A DNA stretch of 64,000 nucleotides. Source: Ypsolopha sequella (taxonomy: Eukaryota > Arthropoda > Insecta > Lepidoptera > Ypsolophidae). Under the pieces are notes generated by a model. That model was given only the letters and a program-made list of their open reading frames with translations. It had not been told where the DNA came from and did no database searches. Below, one piece after another: positions 55,008 to 64,000 of the stretch; positions within the stretch are counted from its first letter, which is position 1; every line of letters begins with the position of its first letter. The stretch lies in contig OW203988.1 in the NCBI GenBank assembly GCA_934047225.1, positions 7,412,229 to 7,476,228 of the forward strand, given 5' to 3'. Made by a program: the position numbers and the translations under genes.

Positions 55008-55487
55008 ATATTTTTCAATGCAAGTGCTCGTAAAGGCCCACTTTTTATGCATCAAAACCGAACAGGGGATCTAAAAAGGCCGACTTGGGTGAATCATAAA
55101 ATGATTTAAAATGATTTAATGATTTAATGAGTAGAGCTTTTCACGCGTGCAAAAGAGACAGCATTAGAACAGAATCATAATATGATTCATCCAAAGCGGC
55201 CTTTTTAGAGGACCAGAAAGTCGCCTAAACATTGCCCTAGGGCTTTATTATTATTATTTTTTTAATTTATTTACGAGAAGTTGGCTAACCTGCAACCTTT
55301 CCTGTGTACCATAAATATTATACTTTTTTTCCACTGTTTAACGGCTCTGGATACAGTCCTTTTGAGCCAATCATAATTTAAAGTTCACAAGATTATATTT
55401 GTTTTATTTCCTCACACTATGCATTGAAAAACGTAGTATGATACACGGGCGTAAGAGCAATAAACTTGTAGCATAAACTACCAAAAA
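55008..55487 (+). repeat. 400-bp dispersed repeat, copy 3, with nested insert
   Basis: tttttcaatgcaagtgctcg to cttgtagcataaactacc. A 140-bp insert at about 55066-55205 with ends gatctaaaaaggccg and cggcctttttagag splits it. It ends 32 bp before the terminal CdsA exon. Confidence 0.7.
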
Positions 55488-55519
55488 GAAACTGGTCTTA
55501 AACAGCATGCCTTTTTCAG

Positions 55520-55612
55520 GTTTACACCTTGAAGCCAGAACAGCAGTTGCAACTATTCTACGCTCTGAAAGAATCCCTAGAGAACAGGAACATACTCAAC
55601 TTGATACCTTAG
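55520..55612 (+). CDS. CdsA: CdsA terminal coding exon and stop codon
   Basis: The acceptor is ccttttttcag-like (gcctttttcag, AG at 55518-55519). It encodes VYTLKPEQQLQLFYALKESL and ends NRNILNLIP before TAG at 55610-55612. The LxPxQQL-x(2)-F/Y block followed by a short variable tail is how animal CDS proteins end. The 5177-bp preceding intron contains a MITE, a SINE with a nested hAT element, and other repeats. Confidence 0.93.
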   Translation, partial: VYTLKPEQQLQLFYALKESLENRNILNLIP

Positions 55613-55905
55613 ACACCTAAACATAGAGTCTACAGTCCTTTAGAGCCGGAGAGTTCGATTAATGTATAATAGATTAGTCAGAGGGGTTGATACACGTTAA
55701 GTACTGAAGGGGGATGAACATATGTAAAAACTAATTTGACTAACAGAAAAATGCTTGACATTTCGTGACCCAAATTGAGAGAATTCCAAAGCGAACTAAA
55801 GGATTGAAGATTTAGGTAAATTAAATGTTGTATGCATTAATACTAATATAAGTACTTTTGATCACCTTCAAAATACTATTAATAAAGATTGAGGTAATGT
55901 GAATT
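55613..55905 (+). other. CdsA: CdsA 3' UTR (proposed)
   Basis: AT-rich sequence after the stop without obvious repeats. The first canonical AATAAA is at 55881-55886, so the shortest likely 3' UTR is about 290 bases. Longer forms using AATAAA-like sites farther downstream (for example near 57340) cannot be excluded. Confidence 0.5.
55881..55886 (+). terminator. CdsA: Polyadenylation signal AATAAA for CdsA
   Basis: First perfect AATAAA after the stop codon, followed by a G/T-rich stretch (gaggtaatgtgaattgtg) suited to a downstream element. Cleavage would be expected near 55900. Confidence 0.5.
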
Positions 55906-56081
55906 GTGATTATGAGGTAAATTGGCAGGCATTTTAAACTAGAACAAACAACATTTTGGCTTCTAGCCTACGTATGAAGCTATTACCTATAATATTAGTT
56001 ATTAACATAATTGAAATTAATAATTTCAAATTACATCTAATTTGATAGAAACATTGTAGTTAAATTTTAAACCTACCTGCA

Positions 56082-56265
56082 AATAAGGAATATGTAATGT
56101 TTGTGTTATTTGTAAAAAATGGGACAAACTGAAAACCAGCGCTGTCAGTTGCTTGCAACTAGCAGCATTTGCTGAGTTTGGCCCTTTTTGCCACTTTTTT
56201 TTCTGTTCGTGTGTTTCTTTTTTGTGGCAAATAATTACTTTTCACTTTCACTTTCACTTTTAAAC
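56082..56265. repeat. 170-bp repeat, copy 2
   Basis: atatgtaatgtttgtgttat, accagcgctgtcagttgctt and gctgagtttggccctttttg, as at 32241-32415. Confidence 0.6.
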
Positions 56266-56497
56266 AAATTGTTGCTTCGTTTTGAGTTCAAAATGTCTGT
56301 CAAAAGAGATGATGATCTAAATATGTATCAACTTTAAAGACCTTATGGGGTATCTTTATTGTTGATAAAGATAGGTATTCTAGTATTGGACATATCCCGC
56401 GTGTACCTCAAATGCATACAGAAATGTTCTAGTCTTCAAATAAAAAATAAACATAGATTTAAATTGAAGTGACTTTCCCGACGAACCTAATAAACCG

Positions 56498-57270
56498 TAA
56501 GTTTGTTGTAGGTAACTATATCTCATCGACTACCAGCATGACACAGTCACTGTGAGAAGCAGTACAAAAAAGGTTACTCCTAAAAAAGCCGGCTGACCTT
56601 GGCGAAACGTGGCATGTTGTGTACAAAAATGAAAAAAATGGGCCTTTTTTCATGTCAAAATATCTCATATGGTATAGCTAGAAAAACATTTGCTGCCGTG
56701 AGTCGGCCTGGCCGTTTAGTCTGTCCGACCGATTTTAAGTGCACATTCGGTGGTAGTTTTTATCCCATCGAGTACCAGCATGCAACCAATGTATTATTTC
56801 AGCCTTGACGAACCTGTTATGAAATCCCCTGGTACGTCTTAAGTCGGCCTGGCCGTTTCTCCTGTACGAACAATTTTATGTTGTTAAGAACTTAGTATAA
56901 TTTTAACTTTAAAATTTGGGATAGCAGGTTCGAGGTGGTAGGGGGGACTCTATGGTATCCCGCCCCCTCTGGCAGAACGTTTTTCTTTTTTTATTAAACC
57001 AAAAGTATTAGACACTTGACACTAGCAATATTGTTCCTAGTCATAGTCTAATTAAATTGTATCATTTTCAGAGCATAAGAGTCGCAATCGGGGATGGTTT
57101 CAACGTCATCTAGTCCCCACTTTTTTTCATAGCTGTGCGCAACCTGTCAAGTTTCGCCGAGATTGGCCGGCTCTTTTAGGAGTAACTTTTGGTTCTTATT
57201 CTCACAGTGACTGTTGTGTAATGCTAGTACTCGATGAAATACAGTTAGCGACAACAAACTTATGGTCTAT
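56498..57270. mobile_element. Large foldback element downstream of CdsA
   Basis: About 120-bp inverted arms: ataaaccgtaagtttgttgt, cacagtcactgtgagaa and aggttactcctaaaaaagcc at the left; ggctcttttaggagtaac, ttctcacagtgactg and acaacaaacttatggtctat at the right. The core holds a repeated gtcggcctggccgttt and no recognisable ORF. Confidence 0.7.
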
Positions 57271-58127
57271 AAATGTACAATCAAACGCAACTTGGTTGTT
57301 TTTGCAATTTGGTTTATTGTACGCGATAGTGCACCTTTGATAAATAAATATAATGTTTTAAGTAATATAGATAATTTAATTATATAATACTACAATATAT
57401 GGCATATATTTAAGTGGCGAAATTTTTCTTTTTACCTGTATAAGAAAATACAGAAATAACTAATTAAAACTTGCAATTTTGACTCATCAAAGCATGAGTA
57501 TAAATTTACATTTCGCCAAAATATGATAAAAAAAAATAATTATGTCGTATATTATCTCAAAAAGTATGGTCCCAACCGTAAATACATTTAAGTATACTGC
57601 TATAAAAAGTTTTTAATGGCATTTACAAATGCGTTTCTACAATATAATAAACTCGAAATATATTTTAATTATATGTGATTTATCAACTTGTAACATAATT
57701 TTATTGTAATGCATTTTCATCGTGTTAGACTTTGTGGTAGATTTCATTGCTTTGTATACCCTTAAGGAATTTATTTTAATTTAGTGATGGATTAGACAGG
57801 GTTGAGAAACCAGAAACATTGCATTTGAATAATGATGTGGTAACTTCCGACTGAAATTGGTAATGACTGTTTTTGTGCTAAATATTAAATAAATTTACAT
57901 TTCTATGGTACAACGACACGTTTTTGTCAATACCGATTTCAAATTACCTTTTTTTTTAATTACTGGCTTAAGTATCATATTTTGTGCAGCCGAATTTATA
58001 TTAGAAACTGTGCTAGTGATATGTAACGGTACATTGCTTAAACCGTATGTTGCAATGTGTAATTTTGTATTATTTCTAAAACATTGCCTAATAATTGAAC
58101 GAATTGGCCCTGCGAAACGTTGGTATA
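57271..58127. other. Intergenic sequence, no gene recognised
   Basis: AT-rich; AATAAA-like words near 57340 and 57890 could serve alternative CdsA polyadenylation but this is not shown. Confidence 0.3.
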
Positions 58128-58135
58128 CTGTAGGG

Positions 58136-58394
58136 CAGTGGCGTGCATTGAACTTTTTTCCGGAATAGCAATCAGAAGGTCAAATTTGACAATTAAAAAA
58201 ATATGAAAAAATTTAAATAATACTTTGAAAAAAAAAAGTTTGTATGAAAATATTCACTCTAGGGTAAGCAGTGCCTACCCTGGCGTCATACAATTTTTTT
58301 TTTCCAAAGTGTTGTTTAATTTTTTTCATATTTTTTATTGTCAAACTTGACCTTCTGATTGCTATTCCAGAAAAAAGTTCAATGCACGCCACTG
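58136..58394. mobile_element. hAT MITE (CAGTGGCGTGCA ends), 259 bp, perfect TSD
   Basis: CAGTGGCGTGCATTGAAC at the left, TTCAATGCACGCCACTG at the right. Identical duplications ctgtaggg at 58128-58135 and 58395-58402. Same family as 20036-20291. Confidence 0.92.
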
Positions 58395-58771
58395 CTGTAG
58401 GGTTTCTCATAAATACAACCCCACGTACCCCTATTAAATTTATCAGAAGACGGTCCGCCTTTAAATAACAACTCGCTACAGAAGGAAACAATTCTTTTTT
58501 GTACAATCACAAAGAACAATAAAATTTGTTGTTAAATAATAAATTTGATGGGTGAGTTTTTATTTTGTCGCAAATTTAGTCGTTTTTTGGAACAATTTTA
58601 CTCAATTTTAGTATTAATTTGTACCTATTGCACGAGCAAGCTAGCCGTCAGCCGCCATAACGTAAATCTTGTCGCGAACCCCTGGTGGTTCGCGTACCTC
58701 ACTTTGAGAAACCCTGCTATACTGTATTCAGCGAGACTATGTAAAGCGATCCATTCACCCTTCGGTATTAT

Positions 58772-59163
58772 CAGTGGCGTATTTAACCTAGGGCCAAAAG
58801 GGGCGGGGCGGTAGGCTGCCAGGGGCGGGGCAAGCTGCACCTCGCGCTCAGCTTTGGGCGCCTTTCATAATCAATCGTTAACTATATCTAATCTTTCTTT
58901 CTTTCTTTCTTTCTTTCTATATTTTAATTTATATTGCTTTTTTAAATCATACATTTATTAAAAAAAAATAAAACATTAAAATATATTGAAAAAATTGTGT
59001 TTATACCTTTTGAGTTTTTCATTATCATCATTCTCAGCCCAAATCAACACACTGCTGGGTTTCATTTTATTTAATTATTGAAATAGTTTTGCTTTTTTCT
59101 CGTTCATTTATGGGGCAGCAAACCTTACAGGCCCAGGGCGCCAAATCATAACATACGCCACTG
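58772..59163. mobile_element. hAT MITE (CAGTGGCGTATTTAA end), 392 bp, perfect TSD
   Basis: Left end CAGTGGCGTATTTAAC, right end ACATACGCCACTG. Identical duplications ggtattat at 58764-58771 and 59164-59171. Contains a (TTTC)n run at 58891-58918. A half copy is at 33895-34034. Confidence 0.92.
58891..58918 (+). repeat. (CTTT)n microsatellite
   Basis: About seven CTTT units inside the hAT MITE. Confidence 0.9.
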
Positions 59164-59356
59164 GGTATTATAAATTATAATACTTAATTTTAGAAAAAAA
59201 TACTTCGGACTTGTATGTAGAGTATCTAGTGTGAATTTGGCTGCATAAAAGTCACCTTACAAATATGTATGTAACATAATAATAAATGTTATGTAATGTT
59301 GAACCGAATAGAAAATATGAACGAGGCATGTTATTGAAAATGCAGGGGCGTTTATA

Positions 59357-59903
59357 CTGGGTGTAATCGTTAAGTGTGACCAGGCAATTATCCCGTAACT
59401 TACAGATATCAAAAAAAATTAAACTGATGTTGAAACTACGTTACCTAATCAGTAAAATGGCATCAATAACTTTTTGAAAATCAAACGAGAAGTATCCAAA
59501 ATTTTGACATTAAACATTCCTGTACATTGTAGCGCACAACAAGGACGTCACTTCGAACATCTGCTTTGAATACAAAATTTTGTACTTACTAAGAAATAAA
59601 TATTATTCAATTAAAAGATAGTTTTATTACTTTGTTAGGTTAATAAACAGTTTCCTTTAATATCAGTACTAAGCTAAAATAACCTTTTAAAAACAAAGGA
59701 AACTAAAACCTTTCTACTAATCTCATACTAAATGTACGGTAATGTTTATGTCAAAATTTTGGATACTTCTCGTTTGATTTTCATAAAGTTATTGATTTAA
59801 TTTTACTGATTAGGTAACGTACTTTCGATATCAGTTTAAAATGTTTTGATATCTGTAATAGTTACAGAATAATCGCCTGGTCACACTTAACGATTACACC
59901 CTG
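59357..59903. mobile_element. Long-armed MITE, 547 bp, TATA/TA target
   Basis: Ends ctgggtgtaatcgttaagtg and cacttaacgattacaccctg, flanked by tata on both sides. Arms of about 170 bp include gaagtatccaaaattttgac inverted as gtcaaaattttggatacttc. Confidence 0.8.
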
Positions 59904-60073
59904 TATAGCTTTCACAAGGGGGTGGATTTCAACTCAATATACTGGCTTCGGAGGGACTTGGACCCAGTAATTGTGCAGAGAAAAAGTTGTGCTTCATAAA
60001 AACGAGTATCCAATAAAATGACCAAAATAATTAAATTTCCCCCCCCTTTATATACACGCCCATGGTGAAAATG

Positions 60074-60275
60074 ATATATTTATTACTGGGTGTTAATACG
60101 AAGCTGCGGAAGCCGGAAGCTGGCGATAGTACTCGTCCATACGAACAACTTTTACTATGGAGCCAACACTCAAACGATCAGCTGTACCATAGAAAAGTTG
60201 AACAGCTTAGCTACCCGACAATTTCTTTTTCACGGAAAGTTGTTCGTATGGACGATTACTATCACGTTTTATGAC
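60074..60275. mobile_element. MITE family C, copy 3
   Basis: gggtgttaatacgaagctgc, gatagtactcgtccatacga and acaacttttactatggagcc, inverted at right as gttgttcgtatggacgatta. The right outer end is missing. Confidence 0.65.
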
Positions 60276-60282
60276 GAATACT

Positions 60283-60456
60283 GGCTCTGTCCATTTGTGC
60301 CCGGAGTAGGGTGATAGGGCTCACCACCCATCACGTTTGGGACGTAATAATCGTTGGTGAAAAGCGGGTGTACCAAGTGTGCACTGTGACTGCGATTTCA
60401 CAGTTCACACTTAGAACACCTGTGACACCCTCGGGGATTCTCATGTGACAATATGT
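60283..60456 (+). mobile_element. SINE body fragment
   Basis: tccatttgtgcccggagtag, gatagggctcaccacccatc, aagcgggtgtaccaagtgtg and gacaccctcggggattctca. It overlaps the contents of 33149-33280 and 18997-19215. Confidence 0.6.
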
Positions 60457-60532
60457 TTTTGTTTATTGTTAATCGGACATGAATGTTCTCAAACCGCTCG
60501 CAGTTGGCTATAACGTGTTGCTGTGAACTATA

Positions 60533-60676
60533 ACGTCCTTAAATGTTCCGCCGTATGTGTATTCGATAAGCCAAGCAATAATCGCCTCTATACTCAATAT
60601 TAATAAGCTTTTGATAGAGGCGATTATTGCTTGGCTTAACGAATGCACATACGGCGGAACGTGTAAGGACGGCATT
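60533..60676. mobile_element. Hairpin element with near-perfect arms
   Basis: tgttccgccgtatgtgtatt and aagccaagcaataatcgcct are inverted as aggcgattattgcttggctt and aatgcacatacggcggaac around a 15-bp loop. Confidence 0.72.
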
Positions 60677-60689
60677 GCTATTTAAACCT

Positions 60690-61110
60690 GTTAAGTTTGG
60701 TGATTTTTTGTGATTATATGTTATAAATGGTTGCTAGTATTTGTTTCTCTTATTCATTATTTTCTTGTGCTTGGTCGCTAGTTGTAATACTGTTTACTTC
60801 CATAAAAAGTTAAAGTGACACTTTGATTTCGTTAGTTTTGTAATTGCACAGCAAAATTAAAAAAAAAATTGTCTTTGTATTATGTAGTATTACCTCCTCT
60901 GAATCAAGTATACTATGAAACTTTGCGTATCTTCCTTTAAGCACCATAATTTCAAGTTTATGGGTCGATAGATAGTTTATTTTATTGTTAAAATTACATT
61001 CTTTATCGTAAATTTTAATAACCTTGTTTGCCATAAGGCGCCGGATACACAGCGAGCGGTCTAGACTTCCGCGTTCCGCGGTCTCTGTAAATCCTTGCGA
61101 TGGCAAGCCT
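60690..61110. other. Intergenic sequence, no gene recognised
   Basis: A patch at 61025-61085 and a similar one at 61470-61505 (acgcgcgtttggaacgctcg-type words; gcgccggatacacagcgagc and ctgtgtgcccggcgcc) look like the two ends of an old inverted-repeat element spanning about 61030-61506. Confidence 0.4.
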
Positions 61111-61114
61111 GGGC

Positions 61115-61252
61115 TGCAATTGTGTAAGAAAATCGTATTTATTTGACAGCCTCAAACGTACGGTTTCAATTTATTGTCAAACTGCTATTCGGCTAAGCAA
61201 ATTAACCAGTTTGACAATTAAAATCGTACGTTTCTTACACAATTACAGGGCT
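61115..61252. mobile_element. Palindromic MITE, copy 2 (CAATTGTGTAAGAAA ends)
   Basis: gcaattgtgtaagaaaatcg at the left, cgatacgtttcttacacaatt-type right end (cgtacgtttcttacacaatt). The inner gtcaaactg and cagtttgac are inverted. Cleaner copy of 8070-8206. Confidence 0.68.
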
Positions 61253-61664
61253 ATTCCACGCTGCCAAGGCTGAAAACATCAGTGGCCCGCGCTGGCGCGA
61301 ACCATTCAGTGCGTGGAGAAGGGATAGAGTTACGCGATAGAAAGAGGGGTGTATTGAAGGGTAGCCACGCAGCGCTGTTTATTGCCTCGTTACGATAGTA
61401 GCTTTTTATTTAAGTAAGTACGTAGTACAAATATTTCTTCTGTAGCGTTGGCTTGGGTCTTTACACACAGAACGCGCGTTTGGAACGCTCGCTGTGTGCC
61501 CGGCGCCTAAATGTGTTTACATTAGTTAAAGTTATATTCTGATGGCACAAATCTCTGTAAACATAAAACTATGCAATATCATTTTGCAATGCAAAAATTT
61601 AGGTTCGACATTACATTTGTGCCAAAAGAATAAGCTACCATTAATATTTAAAAATGTTTTAAGA

Positions 61665-61990
61665 GCTGTATCGCAGCCGCAGCTGTATCGAAACAGAACA
61701 CTTAAATTCAAAATTCACTCAATAGTTATTCAACAAAACCTTATTACTTATGTATTGTTTATACTGCATTCGCAAAGTTTCCATTGGTTTCTGTAAATCA
61801 GAATTTCAAAATATTTTCAATTCAAAATTTTTGAAGTTCTAATTTACGGAGATCAATGGAAACTTTGCGATAGCAACACATACACAATACATAGGTAATA
61901 AGGTTTTGTTGAATAACTATTGAGTGATTTTGAATTTTAGTTTTCTATTTCGATTAATTAGAAAAAGACGGGTTTTCACAGTACGGCTGC
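61665..61990. mobile_element. Nested inverted-repeat element related to 22956
   Basis: cagctgtatcgaaacagaac and aatagttattcaacaaaacc at the left, ggttttgttgaataactatt and tttcgattaattagaaaaag at the right. A second palindrome, gcaaagtttccattggtttc against gatcaatggaaactttgcg, is nested in the centre. Confidence 0.68.
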
Positions 61991-62114
61991 GTTTTGATAT
62001 TCAAGATAAGTCAGTTGCTTACACATAATATATTATGGCTTTTGTATTTTTAAATGTTTTTAATATGTGGTGTTACTATTAATAGCATTGATGTTTAACT
62101 TTCAAGAATTAGAC

Positions 62115-62429
62115 AATTGTTCAAAAACATAATATTTATTTAAATATTTGCTACTAGCAACATTGAATAAAAACTCTTCTCTCTTCAACTTAGACACTCT
62201 TCAACTACGAACTCGTGCGTTTCATTTTACATGAAATAAATTCTATAAATTATATGGCGCTTATGTTATGATCCGGCTCGAAGGGCCATAACATGAGCGT
62301 AATATAATTTATAGAATTTATTTTATGTAAAATAAAACGCACGAGTTCGTAGTTGAAAAGAGAAGAGTTTTAACTGAATGTTGCCAGTAGCAAATATTTA
62401 AATAAATATTATGTTTTTGAACAACAATT
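62115..62429. mobile_element. Long palindrome, arms about 140 bp
   Basis: aattgttcaaaaacataata at the left and tattatgtttttgaacaaca at the right. The arms continue through atttgctactagcaacatt/aatgttgccagtagcaaat and acgaactcgtgcgtttcatt/ataaaacgcacgagttcgta to a short centre near 62275. Two small unpaired insertions interrupt the arms. Confidence 0.78.
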
Positions 62430-63461
62430 ACGGACCCTTGTACGTGTAACTTAATAAAAGTTGGATCTTCACATACAATAAAAAAAAAACCTGTTCGTTT
62501 TCTATATTAAGGTTATTTATGTATAATTTTCTTGTGAACCAAATAAAACTTAATGGCTTTTGCTGTTATTTTCAACTTGAACATTAAATGTAGGTACCTA
62601 TGTATGTCACAACAAAAAATAGGATCTAAAATATATATAGTATTTGTCTAGAAATCGATGTCACCGGTTGTATGCGAAAAAAAATAGGAACCTAGATAAT
62701 GATAACTATGTGTAAGTACCTCCTATAAGTAAATAATTTATCGTTTTCATTGTGAATTCAAATATTATCTTGTATTGAGATGAAATAAATAAATAAATGG
62801 AAACCTGTTCCTTGTCCTTTTTATACACTAAACTTAACTTTACTCCAAACAATAAATCTTTTTCAAACGTAAGAAGATCAATTTAATTTAAGAAAATAAA
62901 TAATCTATTTATAAAGATTGTTGGCCACAGAAATTTTGTGACTCAAGGTTGCTGACAATAAAACTAGTGGAGTGAGAACTCTACAATAGATTTCTTTAGA
63001 CCATAGACAATACAGCCCAGAAAGACGTCTATTGTTCAACATCTTGCGTACAAATAATTCTGTCAACAATCGAAACGGGATACTGCAATCCTCTTCCAAT
63101 CTTACGTATAGCGCCACAAACTTATCTTTCCCGAAGACGAAGACTCTATCTTAATGAATATAGAAGTCATTTTGGTTTGGCCTACCGAAACATAATTTTG
63201 GGAGTGGCGAATTATATCTGCTGGTTCTGTCAGATGTGTTGACAGAAATCGGTCGCCTGTTATGAGGAGTCTGTAGGCTGTATTCGTCTATGATTTAGAC
63301 TGTTCGCTAATGCTACTAGGTTTCAATTACCAATGCTATCGGGCTCGCAGGCCCTTTTGTACAAAAACAACAGGTTTATCGGTTTTAAGGTGGGTCTCCT
63401 GCGGCCGATGCAGGGGCGAGGGTAGTGGCGCGGCGGCGGCGGCATTGTTGACCGATGAGGC
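62430..63461. other. Intergenic sequence, no gene recognised
   Basis: A minus-strand open stretch at 62905-63117 has no identifiable motif. GC content rises after 63390 (cggcggcggcggc). Confidence 0.3.
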
Positions 63462-63846
63462 CAGGGCTGCCACCTCCAATCGAGTGTTGCGCGCTAACTC
63501 CGATGTAAAAAAGCGCTAGATTCCGCAAAGCATATTTTTTTATAAGAAGCGCTATTTATATGTTGTATATTGGTGGCCTTATTGATTAGCTGATTGCATT
63601 TGATTGGCTTTTCAGAAAAAATTAAACGTCATTTATAGAACCGTAAAGAAGTATTAAAAAATAATAAAATAGTTACCAAATTAAATCAAGCAAGTAGAGT
63701 TATCATCACTGAAAGAAAATTCATTCCAAAATAGCGCTAGATTTCCCTAAATTATTCCGAAAAAGCGCCAAAAATAATGAAACAAGCGCTAAGTGGTCAA
63801 AAAAAGCTCTAGATCTGGCGCGAAATGCGCTGATCTGGCAGTACTG
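63462..63846. mobile_element. hAT MITE (CAGGGCTGCCA ends), 385 bp
   Basis: CAGGGCTGCCACC at the left, TCTGGCAGTACTG at the right. Flanks gatgaggc (63454-63461) and gatgagtc (63847-63854) match at 7 of 8. The core repeats aagcgcta words. Confidence 0.78.
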
Positions 63847-63859
63847 GATGAGTCACCAC

Positions 63860-64000
63860 ACGAGGCGTGGAAAGGTGGTCGCTGCCTGCGTGTGGTCCAC
63901 CGCCATTGGTGAAAACGAGTCGCTGCCATTGGCGGAGGTCTTCAGTCGGCCAGCGAGATGCGTGGAGCGTGTGTCGACCGTGTATAGTCGTTCTGTGACT
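63860..64000 (+). promoter_or_regulatory. GC-rich CCAAT-box region, possible promoter of the next gene
   Basis: In contrast to the AT-rich window this end is GC-rich. It has two inverted CCAAT boxes (ccattgg at 63903-63909 and 63927-63933) and a TCAGTC initiator-like word at 63952-63957. A transcription start near 63954 reading out of the window is a reasonable guess. The gene itself is not visible. Confidence 0.35.

Larger units (their letters stand above)
1449..55612 (+). other. CdsA: CdsA gene, 3' part (eight coding exons over 54 kb)
   Basis: Span of phosphatidate cytidylyltransferase, an integral membrane enzyme of the endoplasmic reticulum that makes CDP-diacylglycerol from phosphatidic acid and CTP, feeding phosphatidylinositol and cardiolipin synthesis. 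Eight exons join in frame to 381 residues. Intron lengths in order are 752, 12530, 31336, 627, 805, 1793 and 5177 bp, all GT/AG. The insect protein is usually about 445 residues, so roughly 65 N-terminal residues are encoded upstream of the window. No upstream exon is seen in 1-1448. The reading comes from recognising conserved family blocks; no alignment was run. Confidence 0.95.

Noticed and set aside
62905..63117. A 70-codon minus-strand frame as a retroelement fragment
   Set aside because: A vague resemblance to BEL/Pao RNase H text could not be sustained over more than a few residues.

Overview
This window is animal, almost certainly insect and most likely lepidopteran, DNA. It is AT-rich, has introns up to 31 kb, and is crowded with miniature inverted-repeat elements, tRNA-headed SINE pieces and LINE 3' ends of kinds common in moths and butterflies. 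The lepidopteran assignment is an inference from repeat types and gene sequence; no species can be named.

One cellular gene is supported: the 3' eight coding exons of CdsA, phosphatidate cytidylyltransferase (CDP-diacylglycerol synthase), on the + strand. The exons are 1449-1545, 2298-2474, 15005-15197, 46534-46700, 47328-47480, 48286-48414, 50208-50342 and 55520-55612. All internal junctions are GT/AG and all phases agree, giving a continuous 381-residue C-terminal part ending at TAG 55610-55612. The first coding exon(s) lie upstream of the window. The catalytic CTP-transferase signature is split between exons 48286-48414 and 50208-50342. A polyadenylation signal lies at 55881.

Introns and flanks. 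1-15 kb holds an 810-bp hAT-type element with a perfect 8-bp target duplication, TTAA-flanked and palindromic MITEs, and a Jockey/CR1-like LINE relic. 15-31 kb holds a 393-bp hAT MITE, a LINE relic broken by three later insertions, a 24-bp tandem repeat, and an intact, apparently very young Ty3/gypsy retrotransposon (24423-29591, minus strand) with identical 266-bp LTRs. 31-46 kb holds SINE pieces, a dead mariner (37796-39085), and a 2.8-kb minisatellite of 96-bp units (40651-43414). 46-55 kb has short introns in which exon 46534-46700 sits between two palindromic MITE copies. 55.6-64 kb, downstream of CdsA, holds a large foldback element and three more hAT MITEs. The window ends in a GC-rich, CCAAT-box-bearing stretch that may be the promoter of the next gene.

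The picture is one essential lipid-synthesis gene carried across 54 kb by transposon-filled introns. I found no CRISPR array, no true tRNA or rRNA gene, and no second cellular coding gene. No clear new multi-gene system is visible; the most testable points are the young Ty3/gypsy copy, the MITE-bracketed exon, the indel-free minisatellite, and a composite MITE occupying the same site in two copies.
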